Below are positions 17,517-26,952 of a stretch of DNA of 64,000 nucleotides, piece by piece; position 1 is the stretch's first letter, and every line of letters begins with the position of its first letter. The notes beneath the pieces were generated by a model. The model ran no database searches. It saw only the letters and a program-made list of their open reading frames with translations, and was not told where the DNA came from. The position numbers and the translations under genes are program-made. The DNA is from Streptococcus suis (lineage in GTDB: Bacteria > Bacillota > Bacilli > Lactobacillales > Streptococcaceae): contig CP025095.1 of NCBI GenBank assembly GCA_002831545.1, positions 1,364,001-1,428,000 of the forward strand, in the 5' to 3' direction.

Positions 17517-18336
17517 CCGCTATGACCTTTCTATCCTGTCCAAATTGGTCTTTGAGGACTCGAATTCGCTTTTTGGGGAAATGCAGAGCGAGTAAGTCGG
17601 TTAGGTCTTGCCCTTGCTTGTAGCCAATTTCAAAGTAGAGTTTTCCATTTTCCTTCAAAAATGCCCCTGCTTGCTCTGCAATTTGTCTATAGATAGCCAT
17701 GCCATCTTCTTCCGCAAATAAGGCCAGATGAGGCTCAGAAGTCAATACATTGAGTCCAACTTCATCTGTGTCATCTGGTGAGATATAGGGCGGATTAGAA
17801 ACAATGATGTCAAATTGCCCTGTCACAGCTTGCAAGACATCCGATTCTAGAAAGTGAACAGAGACTTGGTTGGTTCTTGCATTTTCCTGAGCCACTGCTA
17901 GGGCATCCTTTGAAATGTCAACTGCTACCACTTCCCAATCAGGTCTAGCTTTTGCAAGGGAAATAGCTATGGCACCGCTTCCTGTACCGATGTCTAATAC
18001 ACGCAAACCTGCTCCGCTATTTTCCTGCAAAATCAAATCAACTAATTCTTCCGTTTCAGGTCTTGGAATCAAGACTCGCTCATCCACTGCAAACTCCAAG
18101 CCATGAAAATCAGCCTTGCCGATAATGTACTGGGCAGGTCGGTGCTGGGAAAGTTGCTGAAAAATCGCATCAATCTCTTCTTTGTCAGTCGGTGTAACTT
18201 CCTGACGGAGCAGGAGGAGAAATTCCGTAAAGTTCAATCCCTTTAAGCCACGAAAGGTGAAGGACAGGGATTCTGCCTCTTCACCGATTGCGACTAATTG
18301 TTCTTCGTATGCTGCAAATAATTGAGCGTAATTCAT
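17503..18336 (-). CDS. prmC: Peptide chain release factor N5-glutamine methyltransferase
   Basis: A 277-aa SAM-dependent enzyme. The N-terminal helical domain precedes the Rossmann core with motif I VLDIGTGSGAIAISLA and the substrate motif NPPY (FDIIVSNPPYISPDD). It methylates the Gln of the GGQ loop of RF1 and RF2. Its start overlaps the prfA stop by one base, so the substrate gene and its modifying enzyme are co-expressed. Confidence 0.96.
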   Translation of the reverse strand: MNYAQLFAAYEEQLVAIGEEAESLSFTFRGLKGLNFTEFLLLLRQEVTPTDKEEIDAIFQQLSQHRPAQYIIGKADFHGLEFAVDERVLIPRPETEELVDLILQENSGAGLRVLDIGTGSGAIAISLAKARPDWEVVAVDISKDALAVAQENARTNQVSVHFLESDVLQAVTGQFDIIVSNPPYISPDDTDEVGLNVLTSEPHLALFAEEDGMAIYRQIAEQAGAFLKENGKLYFEIGYKQGQDLTDLLALHFPKKRIRVLKDQFGQDRKVIADDNG

Positions 18337-19415
18337 TATTTGTTAAGCTCTTCTAGTTTTTGCGTTTGATCGTAGAGAACAAGGGCATCTACGACTTCGT
18401 CCATCTTACCTGACAAGATAGTATCCAGCTTTTGCAAGGTTAAGCCGATACGGTGGTCTGTCACACGGTTTTGTGGGAAGTTGTAGGTACGGATACGCTC
18501 TGAACGGTCTCCTGTACCGATAGTTGATTTACGCTCTGCATCCTGCTCATCTTGGGCAATCTGTGCAAAGTGATCAGCTACACGGGCACGAATAATCTTC
18601 ATGGCCTTTTCACGGTTTTTCTGCTGAGTACGCTCTTCCTGCATTTCTACCTTGATATTGGTTGGTAAGTGAACGATACGCACGGCAGTCGCAACCTTGT
18701 TGACGTTCTGACCACCGGCACCAGATGCGTGGTAAATATCGACACGAAGATCTTTTGGATCGATGTCATATTCCACTTCTTCAACTTCAGGCATGATGAG
18801 GACAGTTGCTGTTGAGGTGTGGACACGACCTTGGCTTTCTGTCACAGGGACACGTTGGACACGGTGAGCTCCTGATTCATACTTGAGTTTTGAATAAACG
18901 GATTGACCAGAGACCATGGCAACCACTTCCTTGATACCGCCGACACCATTATAAGAAGCCTCCATGACTTCAAAACGCCAGCCTTGACCTTCTGCATACT
19001 TTTGGTACATGGTCAAAAGGTCTCCAGCAAAGAGGGCAGCTTCATCACCACCTGCGGCACCACGGATTTCCAAGATGATGTTTTTGTCATCGTTAGGGTC
19101 TTTTGGTAAAAGAAGGATTTTCAGCTTTTCTTCGTAAGCCTCTTTATCAGCCTTAGCTTGTTTGAGTTCTTCCTTAGCCATTTCCTCCAAGTCAGCATCA
19201 TCAGAAGATTCTTTAATCATTTCTTCTGCATCGACAATGTTTTGAAGTACAGTCTTATATTCGCGGTAGGCAGTTACTGTATCACGAGTTGCAGCTTCTT
19301 CCTTAGACAACTCCATAAAACGCTTGGTATCGCTGACAACCTCAGGGTCAGACAACAATTCACCAAGTTCCTCGTAGCGGTCTTCCACCGCCTGTAATTG
19401 ATCGTAGATGTTCAT
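18336..19415 (-). CDS. prfA: Peptide chain release factor 1 (RF1)
   Basis: A 359-aa class I release factor for UAA and UAG. Coiled N-terminal domain, then [16 protein letters not shown], the recognition-loop region [19 protein letters not shown] and the GGQ motif in [18 protein letters not shown]. It begins [17 protein letters not shown]. Unusually no Shine-Dalgarno is visible before ATG 19415; the sequence upstream is the 3' arm of the long hairpin repeat described separately. Followed by prmC with a one-base overlap. Confidence 0.98.
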   Translation of the reverse strand: MNIYDQLQAVEDRYEELGELLSDPEVVSDTKRFMELSKEEAATRDTVTAYREYKTVLQNIVDAEEMIKESSDDADLEEMAKEELKQAKADKEAYEEKLKILLLPKDPNDDKNIILEIRGAAGGDEAALFAGDLLTMYQKYAEGQGWRFEVMEASYNGVGGIKEVVAMVSGQSVYSKLKYESGAHRVQRVPVTESQGRVHTSTATVLIMPEVEEVEYDIDPKDLRVDIYHASGAGGQNVNKVATAVRIVHLPTNIKVEMQEERTQQKNREKAMKIIRARVADHFAQIAQDEQDAERKSTIGTGDRSERIRTYNFPQNRVTDHRIGLTLQKLDTILSGKMDEVVDALVLYDQTQKLEELNK

Positions 19416-19830
19416 AATTTTAAGATATTAAGGGCGTTAAACGAACAAAGCAAAAATAGGAGTTTTGACGAAGGACGAAAGCGTCCTAGGAAAAACTATC
19501 TTTTTTGCACAGTTCGTAGCCCGTATTCAGTTCCTTTCTAAAAATTTGGAAAGAACACACTTTTAGTTAGCTTGTAGGGCGTGTTCAGTTCTATTAAGAT
19601 ACAAAGCCCGTTAAGCAAGCACAGTCAAAATAGGAATTTTGACCAAGTGTTACAAACACTTGGAGAAATTATCTTTTTGACACAGCTTGTAGGGCGTGTT
19701 CATTTCCTTTCTGTAATATGTAGGTCATGAAACAGGCACAGTTCGTAGCCCGTATTCAATTCCTTTGCCGTAGTATGTAAGTCATGAAAATTGGCACAGA
19801 GTCATAGGCAAATTCATTTCTATACAGATG
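19416..19830 (-). repeat. Tandem ~57-bp array with two covarying long hairpins upstream of prfA
   Basis: This gene-free gap between tdk and prfA is a repeat array. A conserved block (minus strand: NTTGAAYACGSSCTACRARCTGTG type) recurs with its start triplets at 19817, 19759, 19703, 19588 and 19530; the steps are 58, 56, 115 and 58, and 19530 to the prfA ATG is again 115. The two 115-bp steps hold long hairpins (19589-19703 and 19416-19530). Their arms differ by compensating changes: GCCC/GGGC in one is GGGC/GCCC in the other; CAAGC/GCTTG versus CGAAC/GTTCG; TCAAAA/TTTTGA versus GCAAAA/TTTTGC; and the tip CCAAGTGTT/AACACTTGG versus AGGACG/CGTCCT. Pairing, not sequence, is conserved. Confidence 0.85.
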
Positions 19831-19867
19831 CTCAGTTTACAGTCGCTTCTCATTTCATTTTCAAAAA

Positions 19868-20449
19868 TTAGGGTAAATCTTTAATTTCCGGTGAAAAATA
19901 ATGTTTGCGACAGACAGGAATGTAGGTTTCATTGCCACCGATTTGAATTTGAGCGCCTTCATAGGTTGGTTTACCGTCTTGAGTTCGCAAAACCATAGTG
20001 GCTTTTTTGGAACAATATTGGCAGATTGTTTTGATTTCATCTAATTTATCAGCCAATAAGAGCAAATGTTGGGAACCTTCAAACAGTTCATTTCGGAAAT
20101 CATTTTTAAGACCGAAAGCCATAACGGGCACATCTAATTCATCGACTACGCGAGCAAGGGCGTAGACATGATGACGTCGAAGAAATTGTGCTTCATCAAT
20201 GAGAACACAGTAAGGACGCGGTTCCATTTTTTCGATAAAACCAAAGATATCCATATCATCGTCAATCGCTACCGCTTCACGTCGCATACCAATACGGCTT
20301 GAAACAACGCCAAAGGCATCACGAGTATCCAAGGCAGAGGTCATGATGACAACGGGCTTGCCTTGCTCTTCATAGTTATGGGCTACTTTAAGAATTTCAA
20401 TGGTTTTGCCAGAATTCATCGTCCCATATTTATAATATAATTGAGCCAC
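19868..20449 (-). CDS. tdk: Thymidine kinase
   Basis: A 193-aa type II thymidine kinase for thymidine salvage. P-loop YGTMNSGKT at the start, [10 protein letters not shown] as Walker B, and zinc-binding cysteines in CQYCSKKA and CRKH. Start codon appears to be GTG at 20449 with GGAAAGAG upstream. In the pneumococcal order it also lies beside prfA and the 4-oxalocrotonate tautomerase gene, as here. Confidence 0.96.
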   Translation of the reverse strand: MAQLYYKYGTMNSGKTIEILKVAHNYEEQGKPVVIMTSALDTRDAFGVVSSRIGMRREAVAIDDDMDIFGFIEKMEPRPYCVLIDEAQFLRRHHVYALARVVDELDVPVMAFGLKNDFRNELFEGSQHLLLLADKLDEIKTICQYCSKKATMVLRTQDGKPTYEGAQIQIGGNETYIPVCRKHYFSPEIKDLP

Positions 20450-20514
20450 TTTTCTCTTTCCAATCTTAAAATTTCACTCTTTCCATTTTATCATAATTTG
20501 ACCATTTAGGAAAT

Positions 20515-20544
20515 AGAAAAACAAGCCCGATTTGAGCTTGTTTG
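20515..20544 (-). terminator. Terminator between the small membrane gene and tdk
   Basis: On the minus strand AAACAAGC pairs with GCTTGTTT and is followed by a T-run. Confidence 0.75.
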
Positions 20545-20547
20545 TTA

Positions 20548-20772
20548 TTAGGACCAAGGTAATGATAAGAAATTTCCGACACACTCAAAAATAATTTTAG
20601 CAGCTTTTGGTTTCCACTTGTATAGCATGACACATCCATAGATTAAGCTGAAAAAGGAGAATGTGATCAATAATGGTCCTTCCCATACACTTTTGTTAAA
20701 AACAGTTACTACTAGATACAAAAACAGACCGGCAAGCAGGAATGAAAACACCATACGATAAACATAGTTCAT
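20548..20772 (-). CDS. Small two-helix membrane protein of unknown function
   Basis: A 74-aa protein with two predicted membrane segments (about 7-25 FSFLLAGLFLYLVVTVF and 33-52 PLLITFSFFSLIYGCVMLY) and a short basic stretch KWKPKAAK. AGGAGG lies 9 nt before ATG 20772. It lies between the Excalibur protein gene and tdk with its own terminator. No family recognised. Confidence 0.65.
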   Translation of the reverse strand: MNYVYRMVFSFLLAGLFLYLVVTVFNKSVWEGPLLITFSFFSLIYGCVMLYKWKPKAAKIIFECVGNFLSLPWS

Positions 20773-20833
20773 AAGTCATTACCTCCTATGTAAGTATAGA
20801 ATAGCACAAATTGTAAGCGATGTCAATGCTTCC

Positions 20834-22156
20834 CTATTCACAACCAATCCCATCACCATCACGATCTAAGTGTGGTGCATATCCTGGATCTCCAATACGT
20901 ACAGGAGCTGCTCCAGCATTTCGAGCGGCTGTACAATTTTTATAATACACAGTTCCAGCCGATGTTCCTGCGAATTGTTGAATTTGAGCTTGATTTTGTG
21001 CTTGGGACTGAGCCTGAGCTGCTTTTTGTGCTTCAGCAGCAAGTCTAGCCTCTTCTTCTTTACGTGCTTTCTCAACGATTGCCTTTTCGGCATTCCAATA
21101 CTTAATGATAATTTCACTATCTTTTCTGATAACTTTATCATTTATTTCGTTAAAGTTCTTTCCATTAATTTCCACACTCTGAATTTGGCCATTCTTACCT
21201 ATTTCATTGGTTTCAATTGAGGTCTCAGATACCTGATTAAAGCCATTGTTTGTAAATAGTTGCTTGGTATCTGCTACAGTGGTTGTCGTTAGAGAGACCG
21301 GTAATTCAGCAAAACTAGAAAAATCTGAGTAAGTAACTTCGATAGGGATTTGTTTTTTAACGACAGGTTCGATATTTGAAAGATTTTCTATATTCTCACC
21401 ATTTACAGTAATTTTTCTTATTTTCTCATGCTTGGTTTTATCCTTATCAGCTACTGCAGTCCATTTTACATTTGAAAAACCTGCAGTGGTTAGTTGTTTT
21501 TCCAACTCCTTCCAATTTCCAGTTGTATCAAGAGTTGTTGGAAATTCAATATTATCTGGACTGACATCAAAATAAGTAATTGTAATTGGAAGTTTTTTAG
21601 AGTAAAAGTATCCACTTGTGTAGGTCGATGAACCGATCTCAATCTTATCTACTGTGTCTTTTTTATCAATATTGCCTTTCTCTACTAAAAGTATTGGACT
21701 CTTACTCACATTCTCGAATCCTGCATCATCCAATTTCTCCTCAATTTCCGAAAGTTTCTTTGAAGAAAATGCTAATTCTACTGCATCATCAGTAGCAGCA
21801 TGATAGGTGATTGTAACGGGAGTCGATTTCAAAACTCTTCCTTCTTTCCAATCCTCCCCATCAACAGATACAATCTTCACAAAAGTATCATCAATATTCT
21901 CGCCATATTCAATATTGCTTATTTTAATGGTTTCAACTTTTTCAAACCCAGCTTCCTCAAACTGTTTAAGGACTACCTCAATAGATTTATCATAAATCTG
22001 ATCTTTCATAGGTAACTCAGCTGTCATTAACTGACCGCCAACAACTGTTGTAATTCCTAAACCTCCAATGGCCATTGCAGTCTTGCGATTAAAAATTTTT
22101 TTAATTCTCGGAATAGATTCCAAATGTTTTGAGTGATTTGACCATCTATTAAACAT
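20834..22156 (-). CDS. Membrane-anchored repeat protein with C-terminal Excalibur domain
   Basis: A 440-aa protein. A basic N-terminus is followed by a hydrophobic segment (about 25-45, AMAIGGLGITTVVGGQLM). Then come about four related repeats of 70-80 aa, each with a ...AGF.NV/KVE... helix, an I..I.VNG/I.IG strand and a closing IPIEVTYSDFS-type strand, reminiscent of PASTA-like folds. An Ala/Gln-rich linker leads to the Excalibur domain VYYKNCTAARNAGAAPVR...LDRDGDGIGCE with the calcium-binding DxDxDGxxCE. ATG 22156 is preferred (GAGG upstream) over a TTG five codons earlier. Extracellular; role unknown, possibly cell-wall or DNA/cation binding. Confidence 0.83.
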   Translation of the reverse strand: MFNRWSNHSKHLESIPRIKKIFNRKTAMAIGGLGITTVVGGQLMTAELPMKDQIYDKSIEVVLKQFEEAGFEKVETIKISNIEYGENIDDTFVKIVSVDGEDWKEGRVLKSTPVTITYHAATDDAVELAFSSKKLSEIEEKLDDAGFENVSKSPILLVEKGNIDKKDTVDKIEIGSSTYTSGYFYSKKLPITITYFDVSPDNIEFPTTLDTTGNWKELEKQLTTAGFSNVKWTAVADKDKTKHEKIRKITVNGENIENLSNIEPVVKKQIPIEVTYSDFSSFAELPVSLTTTTVADTKQLFTNNGFNQVSETSIETNEIGKNGQIQSVEINGKNFNEINDKVIRKDSEIIIKYWNAEKAIVEKARKEEEARLAAEAQKAAQAQSQAQNQAQIQQFAGTSAGTVYYKNCTAARNAGAAPVRIGDPGYAPHLDRDGDGIGCE

Positions 22157-22290
22157 ATTCTCTAACCTCAACTATTTTTATATGGATTATTATAACATGT
22201 AAAAAATAAGTCTTACAATAACTTCTAGAAAAATTCTTGGATATTGTAAAAAACTATGGTAAAATATACAAAAATTATTCGGAGGTTAGC

Positions 22291-22474
22291 TATGCCATTT
22301 GTACGTATTGATTTATTTGAAGGACGCACAGAGGAACAAAAAATTGCCCTTGCGCGTGAAGTAACTGAGGTGGTATCACGCAATACAAACGCACCCAAAG
22401 AAGCCATTCATGTCTTCATCAATGATATGCCTGAGGGAACTTACTACCCACAAGGCGAGATGAAACGCAAATAA
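22291..22474 (+). CDS. 4-oxalocrotonate tautomerase family enzyme
   Basis: A 60-aa tautomerase. After Met removal the catalytic Pro1 is exposed (MPFVRIDLFEGRTEEQK), with Arg in the middle (LAREVTEVVSRNTNAP) and VFINDMPEGTYY. ATG 22291 follows CGGAGG at good spacing; an in-frame ATG further upstream would bury Pro1 and is rejected. It is one of the few plus-strand core genes here and converges on lepA. Physiological substrate unknown; a tautomerase gene sits near tdk in pneumococcus too. Confidence 0.9.
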
Positions 22475-22477
22475 GAG

Positions 22478-22511
22478 AAAACACTCTTGCCAGAATGCAG
22501 GAGTGTTTCTT
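22478..22511. terminator. Bidirectional terminator between tautomerase gene and lepA
   Basis: AAACACTC (22479-22486) pairs with GAGTGTTT (22501-22508), with A- and T-rich flanks suiting both converging genes. Confidence 0.8.
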
Positions 22512-22522
22512 TGTATCAAATC

Positions 22523-24355
22523 TTATTTCTTGTCATCTTCATCCATGCTGAGTACGCTGAGGAAGGCTTCCTGAGGAACTTCGACGGATCCGATGGCTTT
22601 CATCCGTTTTTTACCGGCTTTTTGTTTTTCAAGGAGTTTGCGTTTACGGGAAACATCACCGCCATAACACTTGGCCAAAACGTTCTTACGAAGGGCCTTG
22701 ATGTCACTCCGAGCCACGATTTTTTGACCGATAGCTGCTTGTATTGGTACTTCAAACTGTTGACGCGGAATGATTTTCTTGAGTTTGTCCACGATAATTT
22801 TCCCACGTTCGTAGGCAAATTCCTTGTGGACGATAAAGCTGAGGGCATCGACCTTATCGCCATTGAGGAGAATATCCATTTTCACCAACTTGGATGAACG
22901 GTATTCAGAAATCTCATAGTCGAAGCTGGCATAACCACGAGTGGATGACTTAAGCTTATCAAAGAAGTCAAAAACAATCTCCGCCAGTGGAATTTGGTAG
23001 ATGACATTGACACGATTATCATCGATGTAATCCATAGTCACAAAGTCACCACGCTTGCGTTGAGCCAATTCCATGACTGCACCGACGTATTCCTGTGGTA
23101 CCATGATTTGTGCCTTAACGTAAGGCTCTTCGATAGTGGCGATCTTGGTTGGGTCTGGGAATTCGGATGGGTTGGCTACATCAATCATTTCACCGTCCGT
23201 CATATTGACATGGTAAACCACCGACGGAGCTGTCATGATAAGGTCAATGTTAAATTCACGCTCAATTCGTTCTTGGATAACATCCATGTGCAAAAGTCCC
23301 AAGAATCCACAACGGAAACCAAATCCGAGTGCCTGTGATGTTTCAGGTTCAAACTGCAAGCTGGCATCGTTTAGCTGGAGTTTTTCCAAGGCTTCACGAA
23401 GGTCATTGTACTTGTTGGAATCGATTGGATAGATACCCGCAAAGACCATTGGGTTCATCTGCTTGTAGCCCGCTAGTGGCTCACTAGCAGGATTTTCAGC
23501 TAAGGTCACCGTATCACCGACACGGGTGTCGGCAACTGTCTTGATGGAGGCTGCAATGTAACCAACATCACCAGTCGCCAAGTAATCACGACCGATTGCT
23601 TTTGGTGTGAAGATACCTACTTCCGTCACATCAAAGGTCTTGCCATTGCTCATCATCTGAATAGTATCGCCAGGTTTTACCACACCGTTGACAATACGAA
23701 CTTGCAGGATAACGCCTCGATACGGATCGTAAACCGAGTCAAAAATCAAGGCTTGCAATGGAGCTTCGACATCACCAGTCGGTGCTGGAACCTTCTCCAC
23801 AATCTGCTCCAAGATTTCCTCGATACCAATACCTGCCTTGGCTGATGTTGGCACTGCTTCAGAAGCATCCAAACCAATCACATCTTCGATTTCCTGACGA
23901 ACACGCTCTGGGTCTGCTGCTGGCAGGTCAATCTTGTTAATGATTGGCAAGATTTCCAAATCATTGTCCAAGGCTAGATAAACGTTAGCCAAGGTCTGTG
24001 CTTCAATCCCTTGAGCAGCATCCACCACTAAAATTGCTCCCTCACAGGCAGCCAACGAACGCGATACCTCATAGGTAAAGTCAACGTGTCCTGGTGTGTC
24101 AATCAAGTGGAAAATGTATGTCTCTCCATCTTTAGCTGTATAGTTGAGTTCGATTGCGTTGAGTTTAATTGTGATACCACGCTCGCGTTCCAAGTCCATA
24201 CTATCCAGCAACTGGGCTTGCATTTCACGGCTGGAAACTGTTTCTGTCTTCTCAAGAATACGGTCAGCCAAGGTTGATTTACCATGGTCGATGTGGGCAA
24301 TAATGGAGAAATTACGAATTTTCTCCTGTCGTTTTTTCAAATCTTCTAAATTCAT
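22523..24355 (-). CDS. lepA: Elongation factor 4 (LepA)
   Basis: A 610-aa translational GTPase. G1 [10 protein letters not shown]2 region [15 protein letters not shown]3 DTPGHVDF, G4 [10 protein letters not shown], and the LepA-specific C-terminal domain ending [17 protein letters not shown]. Full length. GAGGAAGAAAC precedes the ATG. It acts on stalled or mispositioned ribosomes. It is followed by a bidirectional terminator and preceded by ndk, also minus strand. Confidence 0.98.
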   Translation of the reverse strand: MNLEDLKKRQEKIRNFSIIAHIDHGKSTLADRILEKTETVSSREMQAQLLDSMDLERERGITIKLNAIELNYTAKDGETYIFHLIDTPGHVDFTYEVSRSLAACEGAILVVDAAQGIEAQTLANVYLALDNDLEILPIINKIDLPAADPERVRQEIEDVIGLDASEAVPTSAKAGIGIEEILEQIVEKVPAPTGDVEAPLQALIFDSVYDPYRGVILQVRIVNGVVKPGDTIQMMSNGKTFDVTEVGIFTPKAIGRDYLATGDVGYIAASIKTVADTRVGDTVTLAENPASEPLAGYKQMNPMVFAGIYPIDSNKYNDLREALEKLQLNDASLQFEPETSQALGFGFRCGFLGLLHMDVIQERIEREFNIDLIMTAPSVVYHVNMTDGEMIDVANPSEFPDPTKIATIEEPYVKAQIMVPQEYVGAVMELAQRKRGDFVTMDYIDDNRVNVIYQIPLAEIVFDFFDKLKSSTRGYASFDYEISEYRSSKLVKMDILLNGDKVDALSFIVHKEFAYERGKIIVDKLKKIIPRQQFEVPIQAAIGQKIVARSDIKALRKNVLAKCYGGDVSRKRKLLEKQKAGKKRMKAIGSVEVPQEAFLSVLSMDEDDKK

Positions 24356-24417
24356 GTTTCTTCCTCTACAAGGGTATTACTCCTCATTATATCAGATTTA
24401 GTGATAATTTTCCATAA

Positions 24418-24443
24418 GAAAAACACCTAGAAAACTAGGTGTC
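24418..24443 (-). terminator. Terminator downstream of ndk
   Basis: On the minus strand ACACCTAG pairs with CTAGGTGT around a 4-nt loop and is followed by TTTTTC, between ndk and lepA. Confidence 0.8.
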
Positions 24444-24450
24444 TGCTCTG

Positions 24451-24864
24451 CTATTTTCCCAGCCAAAGACCGATCTCGCGTTCGGCTGCTTCTGCACTAT
24501 CTGAGCCATGAACGACATTTGCCACAATTCCCTCAACGGGCGCTGTCGCAAAATCTCCACGTATAGTCCCAGGTAGGGCGTTGACTGGATTGGTAGCTCC
24601 CATCATATCTCGCCAAGATTTGATAACTTCTGGCCCTTCTATAATGCCAGCTATCATCGGCCCGCTCGTCATATATTGTACTAATTGCGGGAAGAAAGGT
24701 TTATCTGTCAAATGATCATAATGTTGACTGATTAGCTCTTCTGTCGCTGTAACCATTTTTAAATCTTGGATTTGAAATCCCCTGCGTTCGATACGTGAAA
24801 GAATTTGTCCTGCAAGTCCACGCTTAAGAGCATCTGGTTTGATGATGAAGAAAGTACGTTCCAT
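24451..24864 (-). CDS. ndk: Nucleoside diphosphate kinase
   Basis: A 137-aa Ndk that equilibrates (d)NTP pools. [18 protein letters not shown] at the start; [12 protein letters not shown] and the active-site His segment GTIRGDFA...[30 protein letters not shown]. It follows engB by about 20 bp, so the two are probably co-transcribed with clpX. Confidence 0.97.
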   Translation of the reverse strand: MERTFFIIKPDALKRGLAGQILSRIERRGFQIQDLKMVTATEELISQHYDHLTDKPFFPQLVQYMTSGPMIAGIIEGPEVIKSWRDMMGATNPVNALPGTIRGDFATAPVEGIVANVVHGSDSAEAAEREIGLWLGK

Positions 24865-24886
24865 GATTTTTCTCCTGAACTGTTTA

Positions 24887-25474
24887 TTAGATGTTACTTA
24901 AGATAGCATCCCATGCCTGATCGTATCCGTGACGAGTCTCAGAAGAAAAGATAACGAATCGATCATTTTTATCAAAATCCAATTTCTTTTTAATCATCGA
25001 CTCGTGCTTATTCCACTTTCCTCGTGGGATTTTATCAGCCTTCGTTGCCACAATAATAACAGGAATTTCATAATATTTCAAGAAATCATACATTTGAACA
25101 TCATCTGCTGATGGCTCGTGACGCATGTCTACTAAACTCACCACAACACGTAGATTTTCTCGTGTTGTCAAATACTCTTCAATCATTTTGCCCCACTTAG
25201 CACGCTCCGTTTTGGACACTTTAGCATAGCCATAACCTGGAACATCTACAAATCGAATTTTATCATCTATATTATAAAAATTGAGTTGTTGAGTCTTTCC
25301 TGGTTTTCCTGACGTACGTGCAAGATTTTTTCTTCCTAGAAGAGTATTGATAAATGAGGACTTTCCAACGTTAGATCGCCCGGCAAGGGCAATTTCTGGA
25401 ATGTCATCGCCCGGATACTGGGCTTTTGAAACAGCACTGAGCAAAATCTCAGCATTATGTGTGTTGATTTCCAT
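24887..25474 (-). CDS. engB: Ribosome biogenesis GTPase EngB/YsxC
   Basis: A 195-aa single GTPase domain: G1 [12 protein letters not shown], switch [14 protein letters not shown]3 [10 protein letters not shown]4 [11 protein letters not shown]. The start at 25474 ([15 protein letters not shown]) has AAAGG upstream and matches family N-termini; an in-frame ATG 11 codons earlier is unlikely. It acts in 50S subunit assembly. The clpX-engB pairing is common in Firmicutes. Confidence 0.96.
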   Translation of the reverse strand: MEINTHNAEILLSAVSKAQYPGDDIPEIALAGRSNVGKSSFINTLLGRKNLARTSGKPGKTQQLNFYNIDDKIRFVDVPGYGYAKVSKTERAKWGKMIEEYLTTRENLRVVVSLVDMRHEPSADDVQMYDFLKYYEIPVIIVATKADKIPRGKWNKHESMIKKKLDFDKNDRFVIFSSETRHGYDQAWDAILSNI

Positions 25475-25528
25475 TTTATACCTTTCATAAATAAGGGTAG
25501 AAAACAATCAGTTTCCACCCTTTATTTT

Positions 25529-26755
25529 TTATGCAGTTTCTAGTAAAGGCTTTTCCTTACCGTCTACTGCTGCTTTTGTTACACGAACACGTTTAACGTT
25601 ATCTTGGCCTGGCACCTCAAACATGACATCCAACATCGTTTCTTCAATGATGGAGCGAAGTCCACGAGCACCAGTCTTACGTTCAATTGCTTTTTCTGCA
25701 ATTGCTAACAAGGCGTCCTCATCAAAGTCAAGCTCGACGTCATCATAAGACAAGAGTGTCTGGTATTGTTTTACAAGAGCATTCTTCGGTTCCGTCAAAA
25801 TGCGTACCAAATCCTCTGTTGTCAATTGGTCCAAAGCTGCAAATACAGGCAAGCGACCAATCAACTCTGGAATGATACCGAATTTTTGAATATCGTCTGC
25901 AATGATATGTTGCATGTATGATTCTTTTTCATCAATAGCACGATTATTATGACCAAAACCGATGATTTTTTCACCGAGACGCTGTTTGACGATTTCTTCG
26001 ATACCATCAAATGCACCGCCAACGATAAACAGGATATTTTTGGTGTCCACGTGAATCATTTCTTGGTTTGGATGTTTGCGTCCGCCTTGTGGTGGCACAC
26101 TAGCAACCGTTCCCTCTATAATTTTTAAGAGAGCCTGTTGAACACCTTCGCCTGAGACGTCGCGGGTAATGGACACATTTTCACCTTTTTTGGCAATTTT
26201 ATCAATTTCATCCACATAGATAATCCCTCGTTCTGCGCGGTCGATATTAAAATCCGCCGCCTGCAAGAGTTTGAGAAGGATGTTTTCGACATCTTCACCC
26301 ACATAACCAGCTTCAGTAAGAGCGGTTGCGTCCGCAATGGCAAATGGAACATTCAGACTTTTAGCCAAGGTTTGAGCCAAAAATGTCTTACCAGAGCCTG
26401 TTGGACCAATCATGAGAATGTTTGATTTTTGCAAATCAACATCGTTCTCATCACGACTATCTTGGAAATTGATCCGTTTGTAGTGGTTGTAGACAGCAAC
26501 TGCCAAGGCACGTTTAGCACGATCTTGTCCAATGACATAATTGTTTAAAATATCGAGCAATTCCTGTGGCTTAGGTGTGTCAGCCAAGTCTGTCAACACT
26601 TCTTCTGCTAGTTCTTCACGAATGATTTCTTGAGCTAACTCTACACACTCATTACAAATGAAAACATTGTTTCCTGCAATAATTTTTTTAACTTCTTCTT
26701 GATTTTTCCCGCAAAATGAGCAATAAATCAATTCATGATTATGCTTAACAGCCAT
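25529..26755 (-). CDS. clpX: ClpX ATPase subunit of the ClpXP protease
   Basis: A 408-aa AAA+ unfoldase. N-terminal C4 zinc-binding domain ([14 protein letters not shown]...CNEC), Walker A GPTGSGKT, pore loop GYVGED, Walker B YVDEIDK, the RKH loop, and IGF loop ([10 protein letters not shown]) for ClpP docking. Full length. It lies 21 bp downstream of the small 57-aa membrane gene and upstream of engB. Confidence 0.98.
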   Translation of the reverse strand: MAVKHNHELIYCSFCGKNQEEVKKIIAGNNVFICNECVELAQEIIREELAEEVLTDLADTPKPQELLDILNNYVIGQDRAKRALAVAVYNHYKRINFQDSRDENDVDLQKSNILMIGPTGSGKTFLAQTLAKSLNVPFAIADATALTEAGYVGEDVENILLKLLQAADFNIDRAERGIIYVDEIDKIAKKGENVSITRDVSGEGVQQALLKIIEGTVASVPPQGGRKHPNQEMIHVDTKNILFIVGGAFDGIEEIVKQRLGEKIIGFGHNNRAIDEKESYMQHIIADDIQKFGIIPELIGRLPVFAALDQLTTEDLVRILTEPKNALVKQYQTLLSYDDVELDFDEDALLAIAEKAIERKTGARGLRSIIEETMLDVMFEVPGQDNVKRVRVTKAAVDGKEKPLLETA

Positions 26756-26776
26756 CTATCTCCTCTTTCATATCAC

Positions 26777-26950
26777 TTATCTAAACAAAAATCCATAAAC
26801 TGCATGGATACTATTGACTAAATTGGTAAAAGCATTCAATAAAAATAATATCGCTAAACCAAATCGTTTCTTTTTAAAGGCTTGAATTGCACAAAGAACG
26901 CATATTCCACATAGAAATGCTGTAAACAAACCGAATAAACTTCTCTCCAT
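26777..26950 (-). CDS. 57-aa membrane protein between folA and clpX
   Basis: A short ORF read directly from the sequence: starts at ATG 26950, stops at 26777-26779. The product (begins MERSLFGLFTAFLCGICVLC) has two hydrophobic helices separated by a basic turn AFKKKRF. It starts 2 bp after the folA stop and ends 21 bp before clpX, so it is in the same transcript. A small gene of similar size occupies this position in pneumococcus as far as I recall. Function unknown. Confidence 0.65.
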   Translation of the reverse strand: MERSLFGLFTAFLCGICVLCAIQAFKKKRFGLAILFLLNAFTNLVNSIHAVYGFLFR

Positions 26951-26952
26951 GC

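Noticed and set aside
19486..19830. CRISPR array
   Set aside because: The period is regular, but the supposed spacers are themselves repeated, two units hold long hairpins, and there are no cas genes.
22256..22290. Longer start for the tautomerase
   Set aside because: It would hide the catalytic N-terminal proline and skip the good RBS at 22280-22284.
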